Below are positions 8,858 to 18,499 of a stretch of 64,000 bases of DNA, one piece after another. The stretch is from Pseudanabaena sp. Chao 1811. GTDB taxonomy: Bacteria; Cyanobacteriota; Cyanobacteriia; Pseudanabaenales; Pseudanabaenaceae. The notes under the pieces were generated by a model that saw nothing but the letters and a program-made list of their open reading frames with translations, ran no database searches and had not been told where the DNA came from. The position numbers and the translations under genes are program-made. The stretch is from assembly GCF_027942295.1 (NCBI RefSeq), contig NZ_CP101416.1, positions 3,396,501 through 3,460,500 on the forward strand, given 5' to 3'. Numbering within the stretch: position 1 is the first letter of the stretch; each line of letters opens with the position of its first letter.

Positions 8858-9473
8858 GGATATTCTCGGCTTCCAGCAATAAATCTTCCACTTCATAATC
8901 GTTGTAAGCTTTATCTGCATAGACTAGAGAGCCTTCAGGTAAAGCAAATGGAAATACTTTCAACCCTCTAACATCAGCAAATGAGCCTGAAGTTAGAAAA
9001 AACTCCACAGGTTCTCCCGACTCTGTCGCTATCAAATGAATTTTAATACCGTAAAAGTACCGTTTCTTGCTGGCTTGATAGCCTCGATACTCTTCATTTC
9101 CATCATAGATTTTTGACCTTGGTATGCGGATATTGTCACAAACGGGTATCGGAAAACTATCAATGCTGTAAATCGATTTGGTGTTCAGTTGTTTCCATGC
9201 TTGTCCCAAAGCTTCAAACAACATCAATAGCATCGGTTCCACCCTATACAATCTGCGGTTGAACCGACTCCGACTAAGCATTTTGGGAATGTATTGTGGC
9301 TCTGACAAATGTTTTCTTGCCTTCTCGAAATTTCCACAAAAATACACAACTGCAACTATAACTGTAGTCATTACTTCAGCATCACTCATCTGTTGCTGGC
9401 TATCGTCCCGATGATTCATCGCTCGAAGAATGTCATCACACAGGCAATAAATCGCTACAATTTCATCATTCAT
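8858..9473 (-). pseudogene. N-terminal fragment of the IS982 transposase
   Basis: About 205 genuine residues of an IS982-family transposase: the N-terminal helical domain, then SIYSIDSFPIPVCDN with the first catalytic Asp and GSLVYADKAYNDYEVEDLL with the second. The open frame runs on to 8808 into the IS256 end and adds about 17 foreign residues. The missing C-terminus is at 7308-7530. The start ATG at 9473 is followed by MNDEIVAIYCLCDDIL, normal for the family. Confidence 0.9.
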
Positions 9474-9549
9474 TTTTCTTGCTGCTACTTGGCTTTTGTC
9501 CTTTGTAGCAGCATTTTTTTGTTATAGCTATTAGGTCGCAACTTGGGTT

Positions 9550-9658
9550 AATTTATCAATAATCATGACTGTAGATGTGCTTTTTCTTTTTCATCTACTT
9601 TAGGCAGTTTATATCTCTTTTACTCTGCCTTTTTTTCCTTTTTTAGTCTAGACTCCAG
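9550..9658 (-). mobile_element. Remnant of a second copy of the neighbouring DDE-transposase IS (5' end only)
   Basis: This stretch resembles 10925-11019, the upstream end of the intact element. Both carry GGCAGTTT, a TGCCTTTCTTTTC-like run, TTTTTAGTCTA and CCAG in the same order. On the minus strand it still has an ATG followed by codons for Ile-Ile-Asp-Lys, comparable to MIFQKL of the intact copy, before the IS982 end begins. I read it as a transposon whose gene was hit by IS982 near codon 6 and whose remainder has been lost. This is inference from a short alignment. Confidence 0.5.
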
Positions 9659-11019
9659 TTTTTGAGGGGTGTTTTTTAACGGTCGGATAGCGAATACGAG
9701 GAGGAAGGCGATCACCCTTGGAGCGCTCAGGGGTGATCGCGTAGTTTAGGAGGGATTGCAGGAGTACCAATCGCGGCAATAATTACCGCAAAGGATTGAG
9801 CGACCCGACCAGGAGAAAGATTATCCTGAGGAGACTGCCAAGGTAAAGGAGAATCAACACAATCGAGGTGAGCGAACCAAAGTTGCCAAGTCATTAAAGG
9901 CATCAAAGCACTCCAACGCTCAGTCGCCTGAGTGGAGGTAATCTGGGGCAGAGTCCAATGTAGACGTTGCTTAGCAAAACGATACCAATGCTCTAGGGCA
10001 AAGCGACGCAAGTATTTTAAAAACAGGGTCTCCAAAGCAGGTCTCGTTTTACCCAACCAAGCCAACCACATGGGCTGAAACTTACGGTTGCGTCCCAAGG
10101 GTTCAATCACCTCAACTCTAAAAATCTGCATTGGTCGTTCTGGAGAAGTACGGAAATGAAAGTCACGCCAATGAGTTACCTGTACCCGACCGATTTGGGG
10201 GTCTGTAATTTCGATGGTGGTGTCGGCAACAGACCAAGTTTCTGGGGCATTCAGTTTGAATTTATGACCATGCTTACATGGTGCGCCACGACCACTATAG
10301 GCTGGCGGAACTCCCCAAACACAGTGATTAGATGCCAAACGCAGCAATAGATCTGCCTCAATATTCGCTGTTGCTTTGACAAAACTAGCATTCCCATATC
10401 CTCGGTCATAGACAGCTAGTGGGCGTACGCTTAACTGCTCTGTGACTTGTTTGAGTTGGAAGGCTGCTTTACTCACAGGAGTCTCGAAACTGCTGATCCG
10501 CTCATGTTTTATCGGTAGTGCCCAACTCCCACTTGCTTCGGGAATCCACGCAAAGGTGCTGTAGCTTTGTCCTACGTCGATACTTTCGTCTTTGCCATGA
10601 TGGAATCCTCTTTCCTTCAGTGTTTCTGCATCTGGTCGCAACCATACGCTATTATCTCCTGCTAACAAAGGTTGCTCTTCCGTGGGCAACTCTTGCACCA
10701 TCAGTTTCATCAACTTTGCTCTGACTGGTCGACTATCCCGCAGTCCCTCATAAATACTTGACCATTTTCGCCGAAATAATGGATTCATTGATAGACTCAC
10801 ATACGAGCTAATGCTCGGACTTGTCAGGACGGCATCCATTATTTCAAATACTGCATCTTTTCCTGTCCCAAGGTATTCATATATCGACTTGCGAAATTCT
10901 TGTAGTTTTTGGAAAATCATAGTAGTCAATGTCAATTTGGTTTATTGATCATTGCTCTTTTGGCAGTTTGTGCCTAGCACTTCCTGCCTTTCTTTTCTTC
11001 TTTTTAGTCTAAAGTCCAG
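9659..11019 (-). mobile_element. Insertion sequence carrying an intact DDE transposase
   Basis: The right end is well placed at about 11019, because the IS630 coding sequence breaks off exactly there. The left end is not clear; I saw no perfect terminal inverted repeat and place it between 9659 and 9726. An inverted repeat (GCGATCACCC / GGGTGATCGC, 9708-9740) spans the transposase stop codon. The right terminal ~57 bases are repeated directly at 9603-9658. Confidence 0.6.
9727..10935 (-). CDS. DDE superfamily transposase (IS4/IS701-like), intact
   Basis: A 402-residue protein with an RNase-H-fold DDE layout: LLAGDNSVWLRPDAETL (first Asp region), PLAVYDRGYGNASFV (second Asp) and LRRFALEHWYRFAKQRLHW (Glu). 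The family is frequent in cyanobacterial genomes as a putative transposase. There are no stops or shifts. The start could be the first ATG (MTLTTM) or the internal one five codons on. The upstream leader on the minus strand is pyrimidine-poor and shared with the 9603-9658 remnant. Confidence 0.8.
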   Translation of the reverse strand: MTLTTMIFQKLQEFRKSIYEYLGTGKDAVFEIMDAVLTSPSISSYVSLSMNPLFRRKWSSIYEGLRDSRPVRAKLMKLMVQELPTEEQPLLAGDNSVWLRPDAETLKERGFHHGKDESIDVGQSYSTFAWIPEASGSWALPIKHERISSFETPVSKAAFQLKQVTEQLSVRPLAVYDRGYGNASFVKATANIEADLLLRLASNHCVWGVPPAYSGRGAPCKHGHKFKLNAPETWSVADTTIEITDPQIGRVQVTHWRDFHFRTSPERPMQIFRVEVIEPLGRNRKFQPMWLAWLGKTRPALETLFLKYLRRFALEHWYRFAKQRLHWTLPQITSTQATERWSALMPLMTWQLWFAHLDCVDSPLPWQSPQDNLSPGRVAQSFAVIIAAIGTPAIPPKLRDHP

Positions 11020-11724
11020 GGAGTAAGTCACAAACACTTTGAGCATTGATGTAAGAATCATTAGTCACAGTAATCAACTCATGAGTAACAGCATTAAGTG
11101 CACCGAGGACATTAAAACGCTGCCTTCCAGCCCCAGATTTGACAAACAAGCGTTCAAAACACCACAAAAAGCCTAAATAAGCACCGAGGACAAAATGTGC
11201 CGCATCGACAAAGAAAACGGCTCTTTGTCCAGATTTAGTTTCCTCTAAGCGTGGTTCTAGTTTTTTTTGAGAAATTCCTCTTGTGCTGCTGGGTCAGCCT
11301 TAGCAGGTATTAGACCCACTCGGTGACAACTCATTCCCATCGATTTCAGGAAATGACGCACCTGTTCTCGACTTCGGACAATCCCTGTCAACTCGCTAAT
11401 TTTTGCTGCTGCATGAGCTAGTGTTTTGGGTGGATGTTCTCGAAAATATATCTCTATACTTTCTTGATGCTTTTTTAGTTCACTCTGGGGGCGATTAAAG
11501 GTTAGTTCTTTGAGTTTGCTTATCCCACCTTCTTTATAATCTCGTAAATAGCTCAACAGTGTCGGTTCACTGATTCTTAGCAGTTTTGTGATTTCTTTGT
11601 GTGGGTAGTTCTGACTTTTTAGGTATAGTGCTTCCATTTTTCTCTGTACTCGTGGATGCGGATGATGGAATCTTTCGTAATGTAGCGCATCTATTTCTTC
11701 TTTGGTAAATGTTAGTCGGATCAT
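11009..11724 (-). pseudogene. IS630-family transposase, two frames, truncated by the adjacent IS
   Basis: The first frame (155 aa, start at 11724) is the helix-turn-helix half: HKEITKLLRISEPTLLSYLR and LTGIVRSREQVRHFLKSMGM. It stops after an A8 run (11261-11268 region). A -1 shift on AAAAAAAAC continues into the DDE half: LEPRLEETKSGQRAVFFVDA with the first catalytic Asp, then ELITVTNDSYINAQSVCDLL. Such a -1 slip is a known way IS630-type elements make the full enzyme. The second half ends at the junction with the neighbouring IS, so the rest of the catalytic domain is missing. Confidence 0.8.
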
Positions 11725-11736
11725 CTTGGAACAAAG

Positions 11737-12638
11737 TTAACGTTTCTTCCATTCTTCCCCTTTTGAAAAATAAAGTCTACTCCCAGTCAAAGTATACAAA
11801 TATTTTTTGTGAATACCGCGAAAGGGACGCAGGAAATTGCGTAAACCAACCCAAATCCCCTCCATAGTATTGCAATGAACCTCACAAAAGCCATCTTGAT
11901 CGTCATCGCGAGCATACTCGCGCTGAGAGTGACAAACAGTTTGACGCTCACGACCAGAATCAGGTATGCGATTGTAAGCATCAGATTCATCGGTATAGAC
12001 TGTTGTATTTGGTAAAGTTGTTACCTCTACCTGCGGCTGAATCGTGATTTGTTGAGTATTGTCACAGACCTTCATGCGGATCTGACCACTGTTGCGTCCA
12101 ACCGTGCCGACAACAGGTGGACGGTCATTTGCCATTGTTCCTTTGCCTTTGCGTTGATTCCCTCGTCGTCTTGGTGGGTCTGCTATTGGATCTTTTTTTT
12201 GGCTCCCTTTTCTCCTGCATTCTGAAACATCTCGTCCATCTCGGTTTCAGCATCGGGCAGATTACCATTAATCAAATGGGCAAATCCTCATCGTTGGATG
12301 CGATGCCGCCAAGACAATAATGTCCCATAGTCGAGTCCTAGTTCCTCGGCTATGTGTTGGGTCGTTTGTCCTTGTAAGAATCCACGCAATATCAGCACGA
12401 TCTGACCACAGGTGTAATGACTTCCTGATAAGTCTGTTCCTGTAAAAATATGGAACACTTTCCCACATCCCCGACACTTATATTTGACGATTGGTTCGCG
12501 TTGGCGATCATGCGGTGCTTGTCCCACTGGTATTGCGTGTCCATTGGGACAATACAATCCTTTCGGATGTAGAATTTCTAATAACCATTCATAGCTGGCT
12601 TGCTCATCTAATAATTTTGTCAGGGGAAATTTGATCAT
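11737..12638 (-). pseudogene. IS1595-family transposase, disrupted
   Basis: Three pieces make one protein. From 12638 a 116-residue zinc-ribbon domain (YCPNGH and YKCRGCGKVF, four Cys) with a helix-turn-helix ends in an in-frame TGA at 12288. The same frame continues with LINGNLPDAETEMDEMFQNA, which carries the first acidic residue. An A8 run (12193-12200) is followed by a frame change into 11737-12135. That last part has VYTDESDAYNRI (second Asp) and HCNTMEGIWVGLRNFLR (final Glu). One nonsense codon plus one shift argue for a dead copy, although the A8 run alone could be a programmed slip site. Confidence 0.8.
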
Positions 12639-12793
12639 CGCATCTTTATCGATTCATGAAGATGACTCCCCCCTATTTTGCCATTTCACCTGCTTCCCCA
12701 TATGAGCGAAAACATCTTTACTCGCCTAATATTTACTAAAACAGAGATAAGTTTAAAAGATCGTGTTGGTTTGGCTTGTTATATATTTAAACA

Positions 12794-14239
12794 ATGGCAA
12801 AAGCAAAAAGTCGATATGTTTGTAATAACTGTGGTGAAGACTTCCCGCAGATGTATGGGAAATGTCCTGCTTGCTCCAGTTGGGGAACATTGCAAGAGGA
12901 ACTTATTCCTGTCATCTCCACAAATACCAATGCGATCGCTACATTCTCGCATCTCGGTACAACCAAATCCACAGGTAAAGCCAAACCTAGAGAATCCTTA
13001 ACCCTCTCGCAAATTACCGATAACGACCAAGCGCGATCGCCTTCTGGTTATGAAGAACTCGATCGCGTATTAGGTGGAGGCATTGTCGCAGGTTCCCTTG
13101 TGCTGATTGGTGGTGAACCGGGGATTGGTAAAAGTACACTCTTATTGGGTATGGCGCAAAAATTGATGAGCCGCTATCCCACGCTCTATGTCTGTGCCGA
13201 GGAGTCAGCGCAACAGGTAAAACTGCGATCGCAACGATTGGGAATCTTAGAGGAGAATTCCGATGATCTCTATTTGTTAGCGGAAACAGATTTAGAAACG
13301 GTCTTGAGAGAATTGCAATCTCTTCGTCCCAAGGTTGCTGTAATCGATAGTATTCAAGCCCTCTACTTCTCCAACTTAAATGCTGCCCCCGGTTCCGTTT
13401 CGCAAGTGCGGGAATGTACGGCAGCTCTGATGCGGGTGGCGAAGCGCGAGAATATCTCGCTATTTATCGTTGGTCATGTGACTAAGGAAGGCTCGATCGC
13501 GGGGCCAAAAGTATTAGAACATATGGTCGATACAGTTCTTTATTTTGAAGGCGATCGCTTTGCTACTCACAGATTATTGAGATCGGTCAAAAATCGCTTT
13601 GGCGCAACGCAGGAAATCGGTGTATTTGAGATGATCGATCGCGGCTTGCGTGAAGTTTCCAATCCTTCCGAATTATTTCTCGGCAATCGCGATGAATCTG
13701 TTCCCGGAACCGCCACAATTGTCGCCTGTGAAGGTACGCGCCCAATTGTGGTGGAATTACAAGCCCTCGTCAGTCCCACCAGTTATTCTTCACCACGCCG
13801 CACCACTACTGGTATCGAGACTAATCGTTTCCTACAAATTCTCGCGGTTCTCGAAAAGCGGATTGGGATTCCTTTATCAAAACTTGATGCCTATGTAGCG
13901 GCGGCGGGTGGCTTAAACGTAGCGGAACCTGCGGTGGATCTAGGAGTAGCGATCGCAGTGGCAGCAAGTTTTCGCGATCGCACCGTCGATCCGCGTACAG
14001 TGATGATCGGTGAAGTGGGTTTAGGTGGACAGGTGCGCCCCGTATCGCAATTAGATATGCGATTAAAGGAAGCAGCAAAATTGGGCTTTAAACGGGCGAT
14101 TATTCCGAGTATGCAGGTGATGCAAAATTACGGCATGGAAATAGTGCCTGTAACTAAGGTTTTAGATGCGATCGTGGCAGCTTTACCTCGCACCAAGTTT
14201 GAAGCTTCTAAGCCAAGTGATGACTCACTGGATGAATAA
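12794..14239 (+). CDS. radA: DNA repair protein RadA (Sms)
   Basis: A RecA-like helicase that drives branch migration of recombination intermediates. Order of motifs: C4 zinc finger at Cys10, 13, 24 and 27 (YVCNNCGEDF, GKCPACSSW), Walker A GGEPGIGKSTL near residue 106, Walker B VAVIDSIQALY, the RadA-specific KNRFG near 265, and a Lon-protease-like C-terminal domain (AAGGLNVAEPAVDLGVA). Length of 481 residues is normal. It is the first intact chromosomal gene after the IS cluster and converges on smc. Confidence 0.97.
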   Translation: MAKAKSRYVCNNCGEDFPQMYGKCPACSSWGTLQEELIPVISTNTNAIATFSHLGTTKSTGKAKPRESLTLSQITDNDQARSPSGYEELDRVLGGGIVAGSLVLIGGEPGIGKSTLLLGMAQKLMSRYPTLYVCAEESAQQVKLRSQRLGILEENSDDLYLLAETDLETVLRELQSLRPKVAVIDSIQALYFSNLNAAPGSVSQVRECTAALMRVAKRENISLFIVGHVTKEGSIAGPKVLEHMVDTVLYFEGDRFATHRLLRSVKNRFGATQEIGVFEMIDRGLREVSNPSELFLGNRDESVPGTATIVACEGTRPIVVELQALVSPTSYSSPRRTTTGIETNRFLQILAVLEKRIGIPLSKLDAYVAAAGGLNVAEPAVDLGVAIAVAASFRDRTVDPRTVMIGEVGLGGQVRPVSQLDMRLKEAAKLGFKRAIIPSMQVMQNYGMEIVPVTKVLDAIVAALPRTKFEASKPSDDSLDE

Positions 14240-14294
14240 AAAGCCGAAATGTTGTGTCACATGCTTAGCATGTGGCACAACATTTCGGCTTTTT
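14238..14294. terminator. 27-bp hairpin between radA and smc
   Basis: Stem of 27 bp with one wobble (arms AAAAAGCCGAAATGTTGTG...), loop TTA, ending in T5. It overlaps the last base of the radA stop and reaches to within two bases of the smc stop, so it is shared by the convergent genes. Confidence 0.8.
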
Positions 14295-14295
14295 A

Positions 14296-17200
14296 TCAAC
14301 TCGATCGCAGTTCTAAGCCTAATACCTGAGTATGAGCGCCGCGTGCTTGAGTTACGCCGATGGTGCGCTCAGAGGCTTCGATCATGGGACGACGGAGACT
14401 TACTACGATGAATTGGGCAAGATTGGCTTGCTTGCGTACCATTTTCGAGAGGCGCTCTACATTTGCACCATCGAGGAACATATCCACCTCATCAAAGGCG
14501 TAGAAGGGAGAAGGACGATAGCGCTGGAGAGCAAAGATAAAACTAAGTGCCGTGAGGGATTTCTCGCCACCAGACATGGATGAAAGGTGTTGTACCTGTT
14601 TGCCTTTGGGGTGGGCAACGAGGGTTAAACCACCACTGAGAGGGGCATTGGGGTTTTCTAATTGCAGATAGCCATCACCATCGGAGAGTTCAGCAAAGAT
14701 CTCTTTAAAATGTCCATTGACAGCATCAAAAGCCTGCATAAAGGCGCGTTGACGCAAAGTTGTGAAGTTCTCAATTCTAATTAGCAGTTCAGTCCTTTCT
14801 TGATTAAGGGTTTCCAGACGGCTACTGAGTTCATCGAGACGTTCGGATGTGGCTTCGTATTCAGCGATCGCCATCATATTGACAGGTTCCATTGACTGAA
14901 TGCGTTTCAGCAAGCGACGTTGCTCTAGTTGTAACTGTTCTAGAGTCATCGTCTCAGGGACTTCAGGCAATGGATCAGGTAGTTCAATTTGCTCGAGTTG
15001 TTCTTTATACTGAGCGATTTGTTGTTCTAATTCAGCTTGACGCTCACGATTTTTCTGGAGTTGCCATTCCTGTTGCTGTTGCTGTTGCTGTTGGGCACGG
15101 AGCGATCGCTCGACCGCATCACGTTCTTGTTTTGCCGCACCGATGGTTTGTTCGAGAACTTCTAGGCGCGATTGGTAAGAGGCGATCGCATTTTCAGTTT
15201 GTTTAATTTGATTTTGGATTTGGGCAGTACTATTGATCAGTTCTGTTTGGGTGCTACGCAGTTCTTGGAGACGGGTCTGGCGCTGTGCCATTTTTTCTAG
15301 GGCAAGTTTATGTTGATTTTCTAATTCACCCAATTGTTGTTTCGCAGTCCGCAATTCAATTTCGGCACTATTGAGCAGAGCTTCTTGACCTTGCAAAGCT
15401 TCTTGACCTTGGAGCCAACGGGAATGCGTTCCCGACTTCTCTAATTCCGCAAGCTCGGCACGTTTAACCAGTAATTTTGCTTCTAGTTCGGCAATGTTGC
15501 CATCAAGGGTATTTAGTTGTGCTTGCCCGATTTCAATAGCAGCACGGGTTTGTTGAATTTGATCTTGGAGGCGAGAGCGATCTCGGCTGTTACGTTCGAT
15601 TTGTTCGTAAATGCGATCGCGTTTGAGTTGTGCTTCACGGTGGGTGGTTCTGGCGGCTTGCAATTGCTCCTCATACTTAGCAATGCCTGTCAATGCACCA
15701 CGTAACCGTTGATTTAGTCGCGCTAACATTTGATCGATTTCCAAAAGGCGATCGCGCAATTGCTTAGTTTCTGAAGATTCCGCAGGCTTGGCATTACCGA
15801 AATGAAGGCTGGTATGCAAAGGTGCGCTCCCGCCCGTCATCGCCCCTGAAGTTTCGAGGATTTCGCCTTCGAGTGTGACCATGCGATATTTGCCAATGTG
15901 GAATCTCGCTTGATCAAGATTCTCAAAGACGAGGGTATTGCCAAATACGAAGGAAAAGACATCTTGATAGCGATCTTCATAGGTGACAAGATTAAAGGCG
16001 TAATCAATTGCCCCTAATTTCTTCGCTTCTACCCGTGATGGAAATTTGGCAGGCTGTAATTTATTTAATGGTAGAAAAGTTGCCCTTCCTGCCCTTTCTT
16101 TTTTGAGTAAGGCGATCGCCTCAGCAGCTACCTCATCGCTCTCAACGACAAGGTTGCCTAAACGCCCACCTGCACAGATTTCTAGCGCCAATTGATAGCG
16201 AGGTTCCACTAGCCCTAATTGCGCGACCAGTCCATAAACCCCTGACATATCTGCTTCGATAATCACTTGTGAAGCTTTAGTTCCTTGAACCTCTCGACTT
16301 GCCTGTACCTGTGCCTCTAGTTTATCCAGTTGGCGGGTTTTGATGCGTTGTTCTTGATTAAGACGATCAATGGTTTCATTCTGAAGTTGTACTTCTAGTT
16401 GGGCTTCCGCAAGATTTTTAGCGAGGGTTTGGACAAGGGATTCAGCCCCACTAACTTCTGCTTCTTGTAAACGCAAAGCATCTTCTAAAGACTGATTAGA
16501 GAGCATATCCACGGCATAGCGACCTTCACCAGCCATGATTTCTTGCAGTTCCTTTTCCTGCGATTCTAATTGGAGCGATCGCTGATTGAGTACTTCACGA
16601 ATTCTAGTTTGTTCCTGCTTTTGCGGATCGAGTTCAGCTTGAGCGCTATCTACATCTTGTCTGAGTTGTGTTTGTTGGCGCACCCATTCCGACGAAGCAG
16701 AGGCGATCGCTTGGACTTCCTTACGATATTGGGAAACAATCGCAGCCTGTTGATCGCGAGCCTTTTCCGCAGTAGCTACTGCTTCTTCTTTAAATTGTTT
16801 TTGCGATTCTAATTCTTCTGCTTCCCTTAGAAGTCGATCAATTTCCTCTTGGGTGTTAACAATGTGATTTTGATTGTTTTGATAGGAACTAGTTAGGGAC
16901 TGTTGTTGCCTTTGTAAACCACGCAATTCTGCCTGTTGTGCCGATAGATTGCTGGAAACCGAGAGATATTCCTCTTCGCCAAGGGTATGTACGCGATCGC
17001 TAAGTTCATTAAGCTGAACCGTTCCCGTTTCAATTACCTGTGCGATTTCCGCTAAGGACTTAGCTAAATTACTACATTGCTCCTTATTATTGACCAGTTC
17101 GACATTGCGGATTGACTGCTGATAGGTAATTTCCCTTTGTTTGAGTACCGCTTCCGATGCTTCCATCTGTTCATATTCAGCTCGTAGCGCCTTATACTTC

Positions 17201-17892
17201 TCAGCCTTAACGCGATCGCCCTTTAGTTTTTCTTTATTGGCAACTAGTTCCTGTTCAACAATCCGAAATCTCTCTTCTTGAGTTTTGACATCATCTAATT
17301 TGTCCTTAGCTGTAGAAATCTTGCGATCGAACTCGCCGACACCTGCCAACTCATCAATAATCTCGCGACGTTCTCGCGAATTCATGGAAATAATTCCTGT
17401 AACATCCCCCTGTAATACCACATTATAGCCTTCAGGATAAATGCGGAATTTGGCTAATTGTTCGTGCAATTCACTTAAATTGCAAGGTGTGCCGTTGATG
17501 TAATAGGTGGAAGTATAAGTACCCTGACTGGTCACGCGCAGCTTCCGCATTACCGTCCATTCGCCAATAGTTTGTCCCTCAGCCTTAGGAATATCTACCC
17601 CTTCGCTCTGCAAAGCCGCCATTTCTTCTTCTTCGAGGGCAAAGGTCACGGTTACACTCGCCTCGACCATTCGCCCCTTTTTGCTATGGGCTTGGTTGAC
17701 CAAATCTGGCAAGCGATCGGCGCGCATCCCCTTTGAGCCTGCTAGTCCTAGCGCAAATAGCAACGCATCAAGAATATTTGACTTGCCCGATCCGTTAGGA
17801 CCCGAAACCACCGTAAACCCTTGCAACAGTGGTATTGATGTGGTCGAGCCAAAGGACTTAAATCTGGTGAGTTCTACATTTTTAATGTACAT
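14296..17892 (-). CDS. smc: Chromosome segregation protein SMC
   Basis: The core ATPase of the bacterial condensin, which folds and segregates the chromosome. Walker A GPNGSGKSN is at residues 31-39. Two long coiled-coil arms flank a hinge near 520-650 (SGVYGLVAQLGLVEPRY, then EGEILETSGAMTGGS). The C-terminal head has the signature SSMSGGEKSLTALSF and the Walker B FYAFDEVDMFLDGANV. Length of 1198 residues is typical. The second coiled coil contains a run of eight Gln encoded by a CAA/CAG repeat (about 15071-15093), a possible site of length variation. No scpA or scpB gene is nearby. Confidence 0.97.
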   Translation of the reverse strand: MYIKNVELTRFKSFGSTTSIPLLQGFTVVSGPNGSGKSNILDALLFALGLAGSKGMRADRLPDLVNQAHSKKGRMVEASVTVTFALEEEEMAALQSEGVDIPKAEGQTIGEWTVMRKLRVTSQGTYTSTYYINGTPCNLSELHEQLAKFRIYPEGYNVVLQGDVTGIISMNSRERREIIDELAGVGEFDRKISTAKDKLDDVKTQEERFRIVEQELVANKEKLKGDRVKAEKYKALRAEYEQMEASEAVLKQREITYQQSIRNVELVNNKEQCSNLAKSLAEIAQVIETGTVQLNELSDRVHTLGEEEYLSVSSNLSAQQAELRGLQRQQQSLTSSYQNNQNHIVNTQEEIDRLLREAEELESQKQFKEEAVATAEKARDQQAAIVSQYRKEVQAIASASSEWVRQQTQLRQDVDSAQAELDPQKQEQTRIREVLNQRSLQLESQEKELQEIMAGEGRYAVDMLSNQSLEDALRLQEAEVSGAESLVQTLAKNLAEAQLEVQLQNETIDRLNQEQRIKTRQLDKLEAQVQASREVQGTKASQVIIEADMSGVYGLVAQLGLVEPRYQLALEICAGGRLGNLVVESDEVAAEAIALLKKERAGRATFLPLNKLQPAKFPSRVEAKKLGAIDYAFNLVTYEDRYQDVFSFVFGNTLVFENLDQARFHIGKYRMVTLEGEILETSGAMTGGSAPLHTSLHFGNAKPAESSETKQLRDRLLEIDQMLARLNQRLRGALTGIAKYEEQLQAARTTHREAQLKRDRIYEQIERNSRDRSRLQDQIQQTRAAIEIGQAQLNTLDGNIAELEAKLLVKRAELAELEKSGTHSRWLQGQEALQGQEALLNSAEIELRTAKQQLGELENQHKLALEKMAQRQTRLQELRSTQTELINSTAQIQNQIKQTENAIASYQSRLEVLEQTIGAAKQERDAVERSLRAQQQQQQQQEWQLQKNRERQAELEQQIAQYKEQLEQIELPDPLPEVPETMTLEQLQLEQRRLLKRIQSMEPVNMMAIAEYEATSERLDELSSRLETLNQERTELLIRIENFTTLRQRAFMQAFDAVNGHFKEIFAELSDGDGYLQLENPNAPLSGGLTLVAHPKGKQVQHLSSMSGGEKSLTALSFIFALQRYRPSPFYAFDEVDMFLDGANVERLSKMVRKQANLAQFIVVSLRRPMIEASERTIGVTQARGAHTQVLGLELRSS

Positions 17893-18076
17893 AATGGCGA
17901 TCGCGGGCTGACCGAGGTATGACGAGCATTGGGGATAGGACTATGCGCGAGGTCAATTTTGACAGCACGAAAGTGCCAATACGTTATCACAACTTGGCGA
18001 AAATGGCGTATTGATCCTCAAGATTTTTGCATCTATAGCAAATGATATCCCTCACTCCAAGGCTACTTTGTACAGA

Positions 18077-18183
18077 TTAAGTTGTGAGTTCGATAACGCC
18101 ATTTGCGCGGCGCAAATGGCGAAAAATGGTAAAAACCGCTTAGCGGTTTTTACCATTTTTCGCCTTCGTCGAACTGACGTTAA
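18077..18183. repeat. MITE-like element, TTAACGTSAGTTCGA family, copy 1
   Basis: Ends are TTAAGTTGTGAGTTCGA and the complement of TTAACGTCAGTTCGA. Inside are two hairpins sharing a region: a 10-bp one (GCCATTTGCG, 18098-18120) and a perfect 22-bp one (18118-18164, loop TTA). The left end with ATAACGCCATTTGCGCGGCG recurs at 43551. Confidence 0.65.
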
Positions 18184-18240
18184 GTTAGCAATATCATGAG
18201 TTACCAAAAATCTCCCTAAATCCCACTTTTTAACGGCATT

Positions 18241-18362
18241 TATACTTGATGTACCAAATCTTTACCCCCTCTAACTCACCCTTGCAAGGGTGAGGATTTA
18301 ACTTTCCCTACCTTTCAAGGCGGGACTGAGGGGGTAAAGATTTGTACGGTGTGCCAAGTATA
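18241..18362. repeat. MITE-like element, TATACTTGA family, copy 1
   Basis: A 122-bp unit with inverted ends TATACTTGATGTACCAAATC and (complement) TATACTTGGCACACCG, enclosing CCCCTCTAACTC and GACTGAGGGGGT arms. A near-identical layout lies at 37756-37880. The TA-ending termini suggest insertion at TA. Confidence 0.7.
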
Positions 18363-18499
18363 TGAGTGCTGTTTTAAGGGAGACTTACGTAAGAAGCTCT
18401 AAAACTTAGATAGGCGACTTATGTAGCAATTGGAGGGGAATATCACTGCTTTTTTGTCAAATTTGTCAGAGTAGTTAAAGAATCGTCTGAATCTGGAGT

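Larger units (their letters stand above)
7305..9549 (-). mobile_element. IS982-family element, interrupted by an IS256-family element
   Basis: The two ends form an inverted repeat: AACCTAAGTTGCTACC on the left and the complement of AACCCAAGTTGCGACC on the right. Between them is an IS982-type DDE transposase cut in two by the element at 7531-8857. Removing that element plus one target copy restores one continuous frame. The transposase stop codon lies inside the left end repeat. I see no clear target duplication around this element. Its ends match those of the 144-bp MITEs at 44054 and 52797. Confidence 0.85.
17893..18499. other. 607-bp gap, no gene; two inverted-repeat elements
   Basis: Between the smc start and the ferredoxin stop I find no credible gene. 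The gap holds two MITE-like elements (18077-18183 and 18241-18362), listed separately. The rest is unremarkable, and the smc promoter should lie just after 17893 on the minus strand. Confidence 0.6.

Noticed and set aside
9178-9527. Plus-strand open frames opposite the IS982 transposase
   Set aside because: They are shadows of the transposase on the other strand.
15071-15093. CAA/CAG microsatellite as a contingency locus in smc
   Set aside because: Six-base steps keep the frame, so length change would only vary a Gln run; switching of an essential gene is unlikely.
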